A stretch of DNA of 15,098 nucleotides from Lachnospiraceae bacterium UBA1753 (GCA_002317595.1 DCHL01000161.1:1-15098), one strand, 5' to 3'. Shown: positions 6,584-14,991, numbered from the stretch's first letter. Notes: generated from the letters alone by a model not told the origin. Made by a program: numbers and translations.

Positions 6584-7207
6584 ATGCCAGGTAAGATATC
6601 AAATAAGCAGAGAGAGGTTCTTGAATATGTTAAGGAACAGATTCTTGCGAAGGGCTTTCCGCCTTCTGTTAGAGAGATATGCGAGGCTGTAGGTCTTAAG
6701 AGTACCTCTTCCGTGCATGCTCATCTTGAGAGTCTTGAGAAAAATGGATATATTAGAAGGGACCCTACCAAGCCAAGGACAATAGAGATCCTTGATGACA
6801 GTTTTCAGCTTGTCCGAAGAGAGATGGCATCCATTCCTGTTGTTGGTACTGTAGCGGCTGGAGAGCCGATTCTGGCCGAGCAGAACATTGAGGGCTATTT
6901 CCCTATACCTGCTGATATGGTTCCCACAGGAGACTCATTTGTGCTTCATGTAAAGGGTGACAGCATGGTCAATGCTGGTATTTTTAGCGGAGATCAGATT
7001 TTTGTACAGTGTTGTGATACTGCCCGCAATGGTGACACAGTTGTTGCTCTTGTTGATGATTCTGCAACTGTTAAGACCTTTTATAAAGAAGATGGACACT
7101 ACAGGCTTCAGCCTGAGAATGATACCATGGACCCTATCATAGTTAATGACTGCCAGATACTCGGCAGGGTATATGGCGTATTCAGATATAATAAGTTCGG
7201 GTTATAA
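6584..7207 (+). CDS. lexA: LexA repressor, SOS response regulator
   Basis: A 207-residue repressor of DNA-damage genes that cleaves itself when activated by RecA filaments. The N-terminal winged helix-turn-helix (about 1-70) includes PSVREICEAVGLKSTSSVHAHL, shown here in part as SVREICEAVGL and SSVHAHL. The self-cleavage bond is Ala92-Gly93 in VGTVAAGEP. The serine-lysine catalytic pair is Ser127 (GDSM) and Lys164 (ATVKTF) of the S24-type peptidase fold. Length is normal for the family. AAGGAG (6571-6576) lies 7 bases before the ATG. The gene is divergent from the yneA-like gene across three LexA boxes and is followed by its own terminator, so it is probably a single-gene unit that controls itself and its neighbour. 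Nothing in it looks damaged. Confidence 0.98.
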   Translation: MPGKISNKQREVLEYVKEQILAKGFPPSVREICEAVGLKSTSSVHAHLESLEKNGYIRRDPTKPRTIEILDDSFQLVRREMASIPVVGTVAAGEPILAEQNIEGYFPIPADMVPTGDSFVLHVKGDSMVNAGIFSGDQIFVQCCDTARNGDTVVALVDDSATVKTFYKEDGHYRLQPENDTMDPIIVNDCQILGRVYGVFRYNKFGL

Positions 7208-7220
7208 TCTCTCATTTAAG

Positions 7221-7254
7221 AAGGCTATCGCTCTTTCGCGATAGCCTTTATTTA
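7221..7254 (+). terminator. Intrinsic terminator after lexA
   Basis: AAGGCTATCGC (7221-7231) pairs perfectly over 11 bp with GCGATAGCCTT (7238-7248) around a 6-base loop, followed by TATTTA. It sits 13 bases after the lexA stop codon. Confidence 0.9.
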
Positions 7255-7288
7255 ATAAAAAAGAACTGCCACATTAATGCAGCAGTCC
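7255..7288 (-). terminator. Intrinsic terminator after the Nudix gene
   Basis: On the minus strand GGACTGC and GCAGTTC (7288-7263) close a hairpin with some wobble pairs, followed by a run of six T (7262-7257). It lies 15 bases after the Nudix stop codon and closes the U32-SEDS-PBP-Nudix unit. With the lexA terminator next to it, it insulates the two convergent units. Confidence 0.8.
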
Positions 7289-7303
7289 GTCTTCTCACAA
7301 ATA

Positions 7304-7756
7304 TCAATAATATTTTCTTGTGTCCCAGAGATTGTTCTTGCGAAGATACTGGTACTCTTCGTATGCCTTCTCAAGAATCTGACGCTCATTGGCGAATTTT
7401 AGAAGGTGATATGCCTCATGGTACTTGTAATACCCTGAGTCCATAAAATACTCCTCGCGCTGTGGCTTGCTGTAATAACTGTCAGATGCCATCAGATACC
7501 AATGTACATCCTTCTCAACCACATCGTCTGCAACATTAAATGAATAATGACTTACATCAATGAATTTCATGATTGTTGCGTCAACACCACTCTCCTCGGA
7601 AACCTCGCGAAGTGCTGTTGTTTTGAAATCTTCTCCTTCTTCTACGGTTCCCTTGGGAAGAACCCAGCCTTCATATTTGTTTTTCAAATTTTTGTAAAGG
7701 AGTAATATCTTCCCTCGGAAAATAACTACGCCGCCACAACTGGTTGCTTCTATCAT
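7304..7756 (-). CDS. Nudix (MutT-type) hydrolase
   Basis: A 150-residue Nudix hydrolase that would split a nucleoside diphosphate linked to another group, using Mg2+. The Nudix box G-x5-E-x7-R-E-U-x-E-E-x-G-U is complete at 36-58 (G36, E42, R50, E51, E54, E55, G57), preceded by WVLPKG. The beta strand SCGGVVIF at 6-13 is typical of the fold. A tyrosine-rich C-terminal half has no motif that tells the substrate. Candidates include oxidised nucleotides, Ap4A-type dinucleotides and sugar nucleotides. AAGGAGG (7764-7770) lies 7 bases before the ATG. The gene follows the PBP gene by 78 bases with no clear terminator between, so it may be the last gene of that transcript. Confidence 0.93.
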   Translation of the reverse strand: MIEATSCGGVVIFRGKILLLYKNLKNKYEGWVLPKGTVEEGEDFKTTALREVSEESGVDATIMKFIDVSHYSFNVADDVVEKDVHWYLMASDSYYSKPQREEYFMDSGYYKYHEAYHLLKFANERQILEKAYEEYQYLRKNNLWDTRKYY

Positions 7757-7834
7757 TGCAATCCCTCCTTTAGGCAGTACGCTTATATCTGTCAGGCTAA
7801 ATCCCTTCAGACCTATATCTCCTATATCTTATCA

Positions 7835-9310
7835 CTATTGGTAGTATGCGTCAAAGATTCTTTTTGCCATGGGAACTGCATAGTCAGAGCCGGACCCCGC
7901 ACCTTCTACTATTATTGTAACTACAATATCCGGGTCTTCAACATTTGAGAATCCAGTAAACCATGAATGAGAATCTCCCTTCTGGTCATTATATTCTGCA
8001 GACCCCGTCTTTCCGGCAACGCTATAGGACAGACCTGACAGTTTTGAACCTGTACCCTCTTCTACAACTGAAATCATATAATCTTTAATGAAAGAAGCTT
8101 CATCTTCTGTCATTACCTGCTTATAATCATCTGGTTTGTACTGTTTAATTACTGCCCCCTGGTAGTTCTCAATCCTGTCAATCACATAGGGCTTTTGCAT
8201 GACTCCATTATTGGCAACAGCCGATGTAATCATAGCCATGTGAAGTGGTGAAACCACTGTCTTACCCTGTCCTATTGCGGTATGGAGTTTCTCCTCTGTG
8301 TCAGCTTTATCATTGCATACAAAGCTTGAGGAACGATAATTAAACCTTACAGGCAGGTCCTTGTTAAAGAGCAGTTCTTCTGCTGTCCTTTTGTATTTAT
8401 CGTAATTTAATTCGCTTCCAATATTTGCAAAGGAAGAATTACATGATTTTGCAAATGACTTGCGCAGGTCCTCGCTTCCATGGTTTGATCCGTGATAACA
8501 GTTTATTGTGACTCCATCGAACGTGAATCTTCCATTACAGTTAAATCTATAGTCTTCCGGTGAGTCATTTTCACGCAGATACTCAAGCAGTGTAACTATC
8601 TTGAAGGTAGAACCAGGTGGGTAAAGTCCGGAGGTTGCACGATTGATGAGCGGGCTAGTGGTCTCTGCATTCAGTTCATCCCACTGGCTTACTATGTAAT
8701 TGGGGTCAAAACCAGGATTAGAGACCATTGCAAGTATTTTACCTGTATCCGGCTCCATTACCACAATTGCACCCTTGTATATCCCCAGCGCATCCTTTGC
8801 AATCTGCTGAAGCTTAACATTGAGGGTTGTGATTGCATTGTCTCCAATATTTTTTTCATCGGCAATGTCATTGGAAATTCGTTCGCCGATATACGCATTT
8901 GAAGTCAGCAGATTAATATTTGCCGAACGCTCAACCCCGTACCTTCCCTTTGTGGAATAACCCACAACATGTGCAAAGAGTTCTCCAAAGGGATAGTGCC
9001 TTGTCTCGCTGCCATCCTTTCCTACCATGGTCTCAGCAAGAACCTGACCATCCTCGGATAAGATTTTGCCACGAAGTACTTTGATCTCCAGTTTTTCCTG
9101 ACGTGTATTATATGAATTGTTAACGTCCTCAGTCGAATTAAACTGGATGTAATACGCAAAGTTGCCCATCATACAAAGAAAAAGAATCAGGAACAGATAC
9201 ATAACAACATGCATCTGCGTATTTCGCTTTGTCTTTTTAGTACTTTTATTCTGTTTTGAAGATTTAGCTGAAGTATTCAAAATCGTCCTCGTCATCCTCG
9301 TACTCTTCAT
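7835..9310 (-). CDS. Class B penicillin-binding protein (peptidoglycan transpeptidase), SEDS partner
   Basis: A 491-residue membrane-anchored transpeptidase that cross-links peptidoglycan outside the cell. It has a basic cytoplasmic tail (1-33), one membrane helix (about 35-56), a short pedestal domain and a complete transpeptidase domain. The active-site motifs are S234-T-F-K237 in PPGSTFK, S289-C-N291 and K434-T-G436. Size and plan resemble actinobacterial PbpA and clostridial FtsI/PBP2-type enzymes of SEDS-PBP pairs. It follows the SEDS gene directly and, with ATG 9310, overlaps its end by 47 bases. That ATG has no good ribosome binding site. A TTG at 9280 has GAGG 6 bases before it and would shorten the protein by 10 residues, so the start is uncertain. 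Whether it serves division, elongation or sporulation cannot be decided here. Confidence 0.93.
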   Translation of the reverse strand: MKSTRMTRTILNTSAKSSKQNKSTKKTKRNTQMHVVMYLFLILFLCMMGNFAYYIQFNSTEDVNNSYNTRQEKLEIKVLRGKILSEDGQVLAETMVGKDGSETRHYPFGELFAHVVGYSTKGRYGVERSANINLLTSNAYIGERISNDIADEKNIGDNAITTLNVKLQQIAKDALGIYKGAIVVMEPDTGKILAMVSNPGFDPNYIVSQWDELNAETTSPLINRATSGLYPPGSTFKIVTLLEYLRENDSPEDYRFNCNGRFTFDGVTINCYHGSNHGSEDLRKSFAKSCNSSFANIGSELNYDKYKRTAEELLFNKDLPVRFNYRSSSFVCNDKADTEEKLHTAIGQGKTVVSPLHMAMITSAVANNGVMQKPYVIDRIENYQGAVIKQYKPDDYKQVMTEDEASFIKDYMISVVEEGTGSKLSGLSYSVAGKTGSAEYNDQKGDSHSWFTGFSNVEDPDIVVTIIVEGAGSGSDYAVPMAKRIFDAYYQ

Positions 9311-10724
9311 CCGTTTCTATATCGTATTCCTCGCTGTCTGGATTACCTGCAGCCTCATAATAATTATCATCATATTCATCAGTGTCAGCATTAGAGACAT
9401 CGCCACTGAAATTCTCTGGAATATCGTTATTTCTAAGAATATATATTCCCTGAATGATTGAGAACATGACGAGCGTGACTATGACGGATGTTCCGCCATA
9501 GCTGACCAGTGGAAGTGTCACGCCGGTGAGTGGAATGAACTTAGTAACTCCGCCGATTGTAAGAAACATCTGAAAACCATATATGGTCGCAAGTCCAAGG
9601 GAAACATATCTGTAAAAATCATCCTTCATCTTCATCGCAATGTTCATAAACATCAGATAAATACTAATACAGATAAGTATCAGGCAAAGCGAGAACAGAC
9701 AGCCCATCTCCTCTGATATAGCCGAAAAAATAAAATCGGCCTCAACCACAGGTATCTTAGTGGGTTCCCCCTGGTACAGGCCCATTCCAAACCAGCTTCC
9801 GGTTCCGATTGCGAACAGGGACTGTGTAATCTGATAGCCCTGTCCATCTATTACAGAGAATGGATCGCGCCAGGCAATTACTCTGGTACGGACATGTGAA
9901 AAAAGCTTGTATCCCGCATAACATGCAGCGCCACCTGACATAACTCCAAGGAGCAGATAGTGGATTTTACCGGATGCAACATAAAGCATGACTATATATA
10001 CGATAAAGAATATTAACGCGCTTCCAAGGTCCTTAGAGAGCGCCAGAATGCCAATATGCGCACCTGCAAATAAGGTTGTGAGCAAAATATTCTTAAAGGA
10101 TACTGATTTAGCGAACATCGCAGCTACGAAAAACACAAAAATGATTTTAACTAGCTCCGAGGGCTGGAACGTAATTCCGTGAAGTGTAAAGCTAAGTTTT
10201 GATCCATTGGTAACAGAACCCAGGATAAGAACTACGGAGAGAATCAATATTCCCATTATTCCAAACAGATAGGTAAATTTCCTCATCAAAAAGCGTGAGA
10301 AACGTACAATATATGGAATTATTAAGGATATTACAAGACCTGCAACAACAATCATAAACTGCTTCATGCACTTGTCGTAGGATAGACGCGCAAGTATGAT
10401 AAAGCTGATTGTGAGGAGCATGCACATGTTGTTGACAATAAGACGGTTAGAAAGCGGATATATAATTCTGTAAAGAGTCATTATCGCAATTAACAGGACC
10501 TGCTGCATGGCATAAAATACAAGGATAGTCTTATCCTCTGTCTGCAGGCTCAGAACCACATATCCTGAAAAATGAATAAGAATCATAAACAGATTCTGCA
10601 TGAGATAGAATCCGTTTCTGTCACTTTCATTATTATATTTGAACACAATAAAACCATGCAGCGTATAGAATGCGATGCATATTATCATGAAGTATTTAGA
10701 TAATTCAACAATAATGTTTGTCAT
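9264..10724 (-). CDS. SEDS-family peptidoglycan glycosyltransferase (FtsW/RodA/SpoVE type)
   Basis: A 486-residue polytopic membrane protein that would polymerise lipid II into glycan strands with its class B PBP. Family landmarks are FQPSELVKI (186-194), the likely catalytic Asp232 in LSKDLGSAL, DFIFSAISEE (330-339) and PLVSYGGTS (405-413). About 95 extra N-terminal residues with roughly three membrane helices precede the part aligning with the first canonical helix (around 100-117). Such N-terminal extensions are, to my knowledge, seen in some Gram-positive SEDS proteins. The C-terminal 40 residues (447-486) are extremely acidic, 21 being Asp or Glu. The ATG lies 7 bases after the U32 stop codon, with only a weak purine-rich AGAAG ahead, suggesting translational coupling. 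The PBP gene overlaps its end. FtsW, RodA and SpoVE cannot be told apart here. Confidence 0.93.
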   Translation of the reverse strand: MTNIIVELSKYFMIICIAFYTLHGFIVFKYNNESDRNGFYLMQNLFMILIHFSGYVVLSLQTEDKTILVFYAMQQVLLIAIMTLYRIIYPLSNRLIVNNMCMLLTISFIILARLSYDKCMKQFMIVVAGLVISLIIPYIVRFSRFLMRKFTYLFGIMGILILSVVLILGSVTNGSKLSFTLHGITFQPSELVKIIFVFFVAAMFAKSVSFKNILLTTLFAGAHIGILALSKDLGSALIFFIVYIVMLYVASGKIHYLLLGVMSGGAACYAGYKLFSHVRTRVIAWRDPFSVIDGQGYQITQSLFAIGTGSWFGMGLYQGEPTKIPVVEADFIFSAISEEMGCLFSLCLILICISIYLMFMNIAMKMKDDFYRYVSLGLATIYGFQMFLTIGGVTKFIPLTGVTLPLVSYGGTSVIVTLVMFSIIQGIYILRNNDIPENFSGDVSNADTDEYDDNYYEAAGNPDSEEYDIETDEEYEDDEDDFEYFS

Positions 10725-10731
10725 ATTTCTT

Positions 10732-12873
10732 CTATTCTACCGGTTTTCTAAAATGTCCTTTGGTGTAGCGAGGCACTGTGTCAGCCTCCCAGTTTATTGC
10801 GGCGTCAAGAACTCTCCTGCACTCCATTTTATCTTCGCTTGTAAAAGATAATCGCAGGAACTTTGGTCCGAGTTTCATAATTGCATCTTTTTCACCAAGC
10901 AGACAGAGCGGAACGCTGTTCATAATCCTGTTGTAACAGAAATCACAGTCCGTTCTGACGCAAAAATTAACGTCCTTCCTGTCCTTTATCTCCAATCTGT
11001 CTAAATTGCCCCTTTTGCAACTATTTATTGTATTCTGTACGCACCCCGCACTTACCATCATGGGTAGATACCCATATATTATAAGCTCGCTTTTGCCCTG
11101 GTGGCCTCGTTCGTTCATCTCATGCACATTGAGTTCAAGAGGTTCCGTAATGATGTCGGCGCCAGTATTCTGAAGTTCTTCGCAGGCAGCACTGTTAAAT
11201 GAATAGACATTGGCATCAGCAACAACCTTAGCATCTTTATACCTGTCCTTCACAAGCTCCAGTTCCTCGTAATTTCGGACGAGATACCCAGCTGGTTTTA
11301 ATTGACCAGAATTTGCTTTATCAAGGGTGCTGACAATAATTTTTTCACTTGCTTCCCTAAATATATACGGAAGTGAAATATAATATTTTTCTCCAAGTCC
11401 GTTCTTAAGGATCACCTCGTGAACTGCATCTGCATCATGAATCAGGAGCGGCAGATCGACATACAGCCGGCTTATTTTATCAGAATACTCACTGACCGCT
11501 GATAACTGCTCGATTGTCTCCACACTGACAGTAAGACTTAAGTCAACGGCTCTTTCAGATTCTGTTGTGGGGAAAAATAAGGCCTCACAGTCCTCTCTGC
11601 GGTAACTTAACAGCAGTTCATCATAAAGAGCTTCTATTGCGCTTCTGCGAAGCTCATTGAGGTCTTTTTTGCCCATGAATATTCTGCCTTCAACATAAAC
11701 AGACGGATTGCTGATAGTAAATATGCTGGAGCCTGTTTTGCATAGCTGCTTTTCAATATCTTCAGCTGTAAGGGGATGCTTTTGCGCACTCTGGCATATA
11801 GCTCCGCTCACGGTAACGCAGGTCTCCTCATGACACAGCGTAAGGGTAGCACTCTCTCCTTCAATAAATGATGCATAGGCAACAGTTTCAAGCTGTGGAA
11901 GCGAAGATAGCATACCAGCCGAAGAAAGCTCTGTCTCATAGCTTGGTTTTTTTAACGTAATCAATTCCCTTCCGTTATGTCTCTTATAATAGCCTTCTTC
12001 AGGCTTTGTCCTGACATAGGCGCTTGAAAGCATATTGAAATCTTCGTCAGAAACCTTATATCCCTTTGACCCCTTTTTTAGATATAAATCAATATATTTT
12101 CTGTATATCGATGTAACTACCGCAGTATATTCAGGTTTTTTCATTCTTCCTTCGATTTTAAAGGAAGTTACGCCGCTCTCAATAAGCTCAGGAAGAATGC
12201 GGAGCGTGTTCAGATCCTTCATGGACAGGACATAGTCCTCATCCTCTTTTGAAACCTGTTTTCCATTAAGATATGTCGCATAGGGAAGTCTGCAGGGCTG
12301 GGCACATCGTCCTCTGTTACCGCTTCTTCCACCAAGAAAACCAGACAGGAGGCACTGGCCTGAATAGCAGTAGCACATTGCGCCGTGAATAAAGCATTCT
12401 ATCTCTACGCCGGTCTCATCATGTATCCTTTTTATTTCCTTTAATGACAATTCCCTTGCAGGAACAATACGGACTGTTCCTGCGTTCATTGCATATCTTG
12501 CACCATTAACACCCGTTATGGTCATCTGAGTGCTTGCATGCACCTCCATTTCGGGATATGCCCTGCGAATAGCTGCAATCACACCTATATCCTGCACAAT
12601 AACGCCATCGAGCCCCTGTAGATAAAACGGTCTTAAAAAACTGATGAGATCCTTCATCTCACGCTCTTTACAGAGAGTATTAACTGTCATATATAGTCTT
12701 TTACCATATAGGTGAGCAACATCAATGGCGCGAAGGAACTCTTCATCTGTAAAATTTTTTGCATAAGCTCTTGCTCCATATGCAGAGCCACCTGCGTATA
12801 CAGCATCTGCCCCAGCAGCAACTGCAGCGATGAATCCCTCATATGAACCTGCGGGACTGAGTAATTCCAGCAT
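10732..12873 (-). CDS. U32 family protein (RlhA/TrhP-type RNA hydroxylation enzyme; annotated as peptidase U32)
   Basis: A 713-residue protein of the U32 family. Members once called collagenase-like peptidases, such as E. coli RlhA and TrhP, are now linked to hydroxylation of 23S rRNA C2501 or of tRNA uridine-34. The N-terminal barrel (about 1-300) opens with ELLSPAGS and holds the family signature at 160-195: ECFIHGAMCYCYSGQC, then RSGNRGRCAQPCR. The conserved cysteines C167, C174, C190 and C194 are expected to hold a metal cluster. SFKIEGRMKKPEYT follows at 237-250. The second half resembles the extra domain of the long RlhA-like forms and ends with another cysteine cluster (TDCDFCYNR). Length fits the long RlhA-like class. 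GGGAG lies 8 bases before the ATG. It is the first gene after the zapA terminator and directly precedes the SEDS gene. Whether rRNA or tRNA is the target is not known. Confidence 0.9.
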   Translation of the reverse strand: MLELLSPAGSYEGFIAAVAAGADAVYAGGSAYGARAYAKNFTDEEFLRAIDVAHLYGKRLYMTVNTLCKEREMKDLISFLRPFYLQGLDGVIVQDIGVIAAIRRAYPEMEVHASTQMTITGVNGARYAMNAGTVRIVPARELSLKEIKRIHDETGVEIECFIHGAMCYCYSGQCLLSGFLGGRSGNRGRCAQPCRLPYATYLNGKQVSKEDEDYVLSMKDLNTLRILPELIESGVTSFKIEGRMKKPEYTAVVTSIYRKYIDLYLKKGSKGYKVSDEDFNMLSSAYVRTKPEEGYYKRHNGRELITLKKPSYETELSSAGMLSSLPQLETVAYASFIEGESATLTLCHEETCVTVSGAICQSAQKHPLTAEDIEKQLCKTGSSIFTISNPSVYVEGRIFMGKKDLNELRRSAIEALYDELLLSYRREDCEALFFPTTESERAVDLSLTVSVETIEQLSAVSEYSDKISRLYVDLPLLIHDADAVHEVILKNGLGEKYYISLPYIFREASEKIIVSTLDKANSGQLKPAGYLVRNYEELELVKDRYKDAKVVADANVYSFNSAACEELQNTGADIITEPLELNVHEMNERGHQGKSELIIYGYLPMMVSAGCVQNTINSCKRGNLDRLEIKDRKDVNFCVRTDCDFCYNRIMNSVPLCLLGEKDAIMKLGPKFLRLSFTSEDKMECRRVLDAAINWEADTVPRYTKGHFRKPVE

Positions 12874-12887
12874 CGTATTCTCCCGAA

Positions 12888-12917
12888 AAAATAAATCATG
12901 CGAAACAAATCGTACAA
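12888..12917 (-). promoter_or_regulatory. Possible weak promoter for the U32-SEDS-PBP unit
   Basis: TTGTAC (12917-12912) and TATTTT (12893-12888) on the minus strand are 18 bases apart and lie between the zapA terminator and the U32 start. The match is modest. It is listed because a terminator just upstream implies that U32 needs either read-through or a promoter here. Confidence 0.25.
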
Positions 12918-12947
12918 CAAAAAGACCGCCCGTACATACAGGCGGCC
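12917..12947 (-). terminator. Intrinsic terminator after zapA
   Basis: On the minus strand CCGCC and GGCGG form the core of a GC-rich hairpin (12947-12924), with G-C and G-U pairs extending the base, followed directly by CTTTTTG. It begins 7 bases after the zapA stop codon and separates the leuD-ruvAB-zapA unit from the U32 gene. Confidence 0.85.
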
Positions 12948-12953
12948 AAACAT

Positions 12954-13358
12954 CTATCGTCTGTCTGACAGTCTCGTCTCCAGTTCGATAATCTTCTTCT
13001 GTGCCATTGCAAGCTCTTCCTGAAGAGATTTAACTGTCTTCTGAGTTCCCTCTGCCTTTATCTGTGCAGTGACGAGCTCATGCTTGATATCATAGAGTTC
13101 CTTATCCTTCTGTTCAACATCCTTCTCAAGAGCCTCGGCCTGCTTCTTTGCCTTGAAATAATCATCAGCAATATTAAGCTGAAGAAGCACTGACTGTCTG
13201 TCATATGGAAGACGGGTAAATCCCGTAGAACTATTGCACTCTGCAAGCTTTCCATTGAGATATGAGGCAACCTTCTGAAGATACTCCTCACTCTCGTATC
13301 CGCTTAAATTAAATACCTTACCACCAATTACAACCTGTACATCTGTCTTTGCTGACAT
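12954..13358 (-). CDS. zapA: Cell division protein ZapA
   Basis: A 134-residue ZapA, a small cytoplasmic protein that bundles FtsZ filaments and supports Z-ring assembly. The N-terminal head (about 5-70) has VVIGGKVFNLSGYESEEYLQ, the family's typical opening strand-turn-helix, and the core helix with VLLQLNIADDYFK. The remaining 65 residues are a long coiled coil rich in Lys, Glu and Gln. The tail is somewhat longer than in the Bacillus protein of about 85 residues, as in many Clostridia. AAAGGGGG lies about 7 bases before the ATG. The gene follows ruvB by 17 bases and ends at a terminator, so it is the last gene of the leuD-ruvAB unit. Confidence 0.92.
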   Translation of the reverse strand: MSAKTDVQVVIGGKVFNLSGYESEEYLQKVASYLNGKLAECNSSTGFTRLPYDRQSVLLQLNIADDYFKAKKQAEALEKDVEQKDKELYDIKHELVTAQIKAEGTQKTVKSLQEELAMAQKKIIELETRLSDRR

Positions 13359-13375
13359 TATATGTGCCCCCTTTG

Positions 13376-14368
13376 CTAAACTTCATAACCCAAATGTCTT
13401 CTCGCTGCATCAGTAACGACCCTTCCACGCGGTGTGCGTGACAATAGTCCATTCTGAATGAGATATGGCTCGTAGACATCTTCAATTGTTCCAGAGTCTT
13501 CACCTATAGCTGCTGCGAGTGTATCAAGCCCCACAGGACCCCCATCAAATCGTTCAATCATAGTAACTAACAAGGCACGGTCCACTCTGTCGAGACCAAG
13601 CTTGTCCACATCAAGGATGTCAAGAGCTGTAGTGGCAACTTCCTCCGTAATACGTCCGTCATACCTTACCTGTGCAAAATCCCTTACTCTTTTCAAAAGT
13701 CGGTTGGCAAGTCGCGGCGTTCCTCTTGACCTTCTGGCAAGCTCTACGGCGCCATCCTTCTCAATAAATACACCAAGCTTTGCTGCAGAATTGATAATGA
13801 TGGTAGTGAGTTCTTCTATCGAATAGAACTCAAGCTTATGTATTACACCAAAACGATCACGAAGCGGTGCAGTCAGAAGTCCTGCTCGGGTTGTAGCACC
13901 AACAAGAGTAAACTGAGGCAGATCAATTCTCAGTGATCTGGCAGTTGGGCCCTTACCGATCATAATATCGATGGCATAATCTTCCATTGCCGGGTACAGT
14001 ACCTCTTCCACCTGACGGTTAAGTCTGTGTATCTCATCAATGAAAAGAACATCGCCCTCCTGAAGTCCATTTAGAATTGCGGCAATCTCTCCCGGCTTCT
14101 CAATTGCAGGACCACTTGTTATCTTAATATGAGTCCCCATCTCATTAGCAATGATGCCTGCAAGCGTTGTCTTGCCGAGTCCAGGCGGACCATAAAACAA
14201 TACATGGTCCAACGCATCACCGCGCTGCTTTGCTGCTTCTATATAAATCTTAAGAGTATCCTTAGCCTTTTTCTGACCTATATAATCAGCAAGAGTCTGT
14301 GGTCTTAATGAGCCTTCTATCTTGATGTCTTCTTCAGTTACTTTTGTTTCAATAACGCGTTTTGCCAC
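13376..14368 (-). CDS. ruvB: Holliday junction branch migration ATPase RuvB
   Basis: A 330-residue AAA+ motor that drives branch migration of Holliday junctions with RuvA. Visible motifs are the Walker A box GPPGLGKT (60-67), Walker B LFIDEIH (108-114), sensor 1 GATT (157-160), the arginine finger in APLRDRFG (R170) and sensor 2 around GTPRLANRLL (R219). The C-terminal winged helix ends in RTPRGRVVT. Length is normal. The start is GTG at 14368, with AGAGGT about 5 bases before it. It is 17 bases after ruvA and 17 before zapA. In many bacteria ruvAB is SOS-induced. No LexA box lies in the ruvA-ruvB gap, and any promoter would be upstream of leuD, outside the window. Confidence 0.98.
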   Translation of the reverse strand: MAKRVIETKVTEEDIKIEGSLRPQTLADYIGQKKAKDTLKIYIEAAKQRGDALDHVLFYGPPGLGKTTLAGIIANEMGTHIKITSGPAIEKPGEIAAILNGLQEGDVLFIDEIHRLNRQVEEVLYPAMEDYAIDIMIGKGPTARSLRIDLPQFTLVGATTRAGLLTAPLRDRFGVIHKLEFYSIEELTTIIINSAAKLGVFIEKDGAVELARRSRGTPRLANRLLKRVRDFAQVRYDGRITEEVATTALDILDVDKLGLDRVDRALLVTMIERFDGGPVGLDTLAAAIGEDSGTIEDVYEPYLIQNGLLSRTPRGRVVTDAARRHLGYEV

Positions 14369-14385
14369 TGTTTACCTCTAAGAGA

Positions 14386-14991
14386 TCAGGCTGAAATAAA
14401 TTTAAGAGCAGCCTTAATAATATCTTCTACGCTCATATCATCAGCATCCCCTACCTTGCGTACTGCTCGAAGGGAATCTGATGCTGAAAAGCCAAGTGCG
14501 GTCAATGCCTCTGCAGCTTCTTTCCTTGCATCTGAAAGCTTTCCTGATACCTTCTCGGGCTGGGCCGAAACTGAGTTAAAGGTATCTTCAATACTAACTT
14601 TGTCCTTAAGGTCAAGAATGATTCTCTGGGCAGACTTGGCACCTACTCCAGGACACTTTGATAAAGTCTTCGCGTCTCCTGCTATAATTGCATAGCGCAG
14701 TTCATCAGGATTCATGACTGCCAGTATGCTCTGTGCACCCTTTGGACCAATTCCGTTAACTGTGATAAGCATCTTAAAGAAATCAAGATCATCATGTGTA
14801 AGGAAACCGTAAAGCTTAACTGCATCTTCACGGACAGACATATATGTATAAACCTTAATCTCCTCGCCGATACCAGGAAGCAGATCAGCTGTCTTGGCTG
14901 TTATGCCCACATTATATCCGACACCAGAAACTTCGATGACAAGATTATCCTCAGAGATATCGCAGATTTCGCCTTTTAAAAAACCAATCAT
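14386..14991 (-). CDS. ruvA: Holliday junction DNA-binding protein RuvA
   Basis: A 201-residue protein whose tetramer holds the Holliday junction in the open square form and loads RuvB. Domain I is an OB fold (1-64), with the acidic pin residues E55 and D56 just before VKLYGF. Domain II has two helix-hairpin-helix motifs, NGIGPKGAQSIL (79-90) and CPGVGAKSAQRIILDL (113-128). A flexible linker (about 135-155) leads to the RuvB-contacting domain III (156-201), including ALTALGFS. The ATG shares one base with the leuD stop codon, and AAGG lies inside the leuD end. It is the second visible gene of the leuD-ruvA-ruvB-zapA unit. Confidence 0.98.
   Translation of the reverse strand: MIGFLKGEICDISEDNLVIEVSGVGYNVGITAKTADLLPGIGEEIKVYTYMSVREDAVKLYGFLTHDDLDFFKMLITVNGIGPKGAQSILAVMNPDELRYAIIAGDAKTLSKCPGVGAKSAQRIILDLKDKVSIEDTFNSVSAQPEKVSGKLSDARKEAAEALTALGFSASDSLRAVRKVGDADDMSVEDIIKAALKFISA

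Noticed and set aside
12687..12953. 88-codon minus-strand frame between zapA and U32
   Set aside because: It starts within the zapA terminator and runs mostly through the U32 gene in another frame. Its product resembles nothing known.
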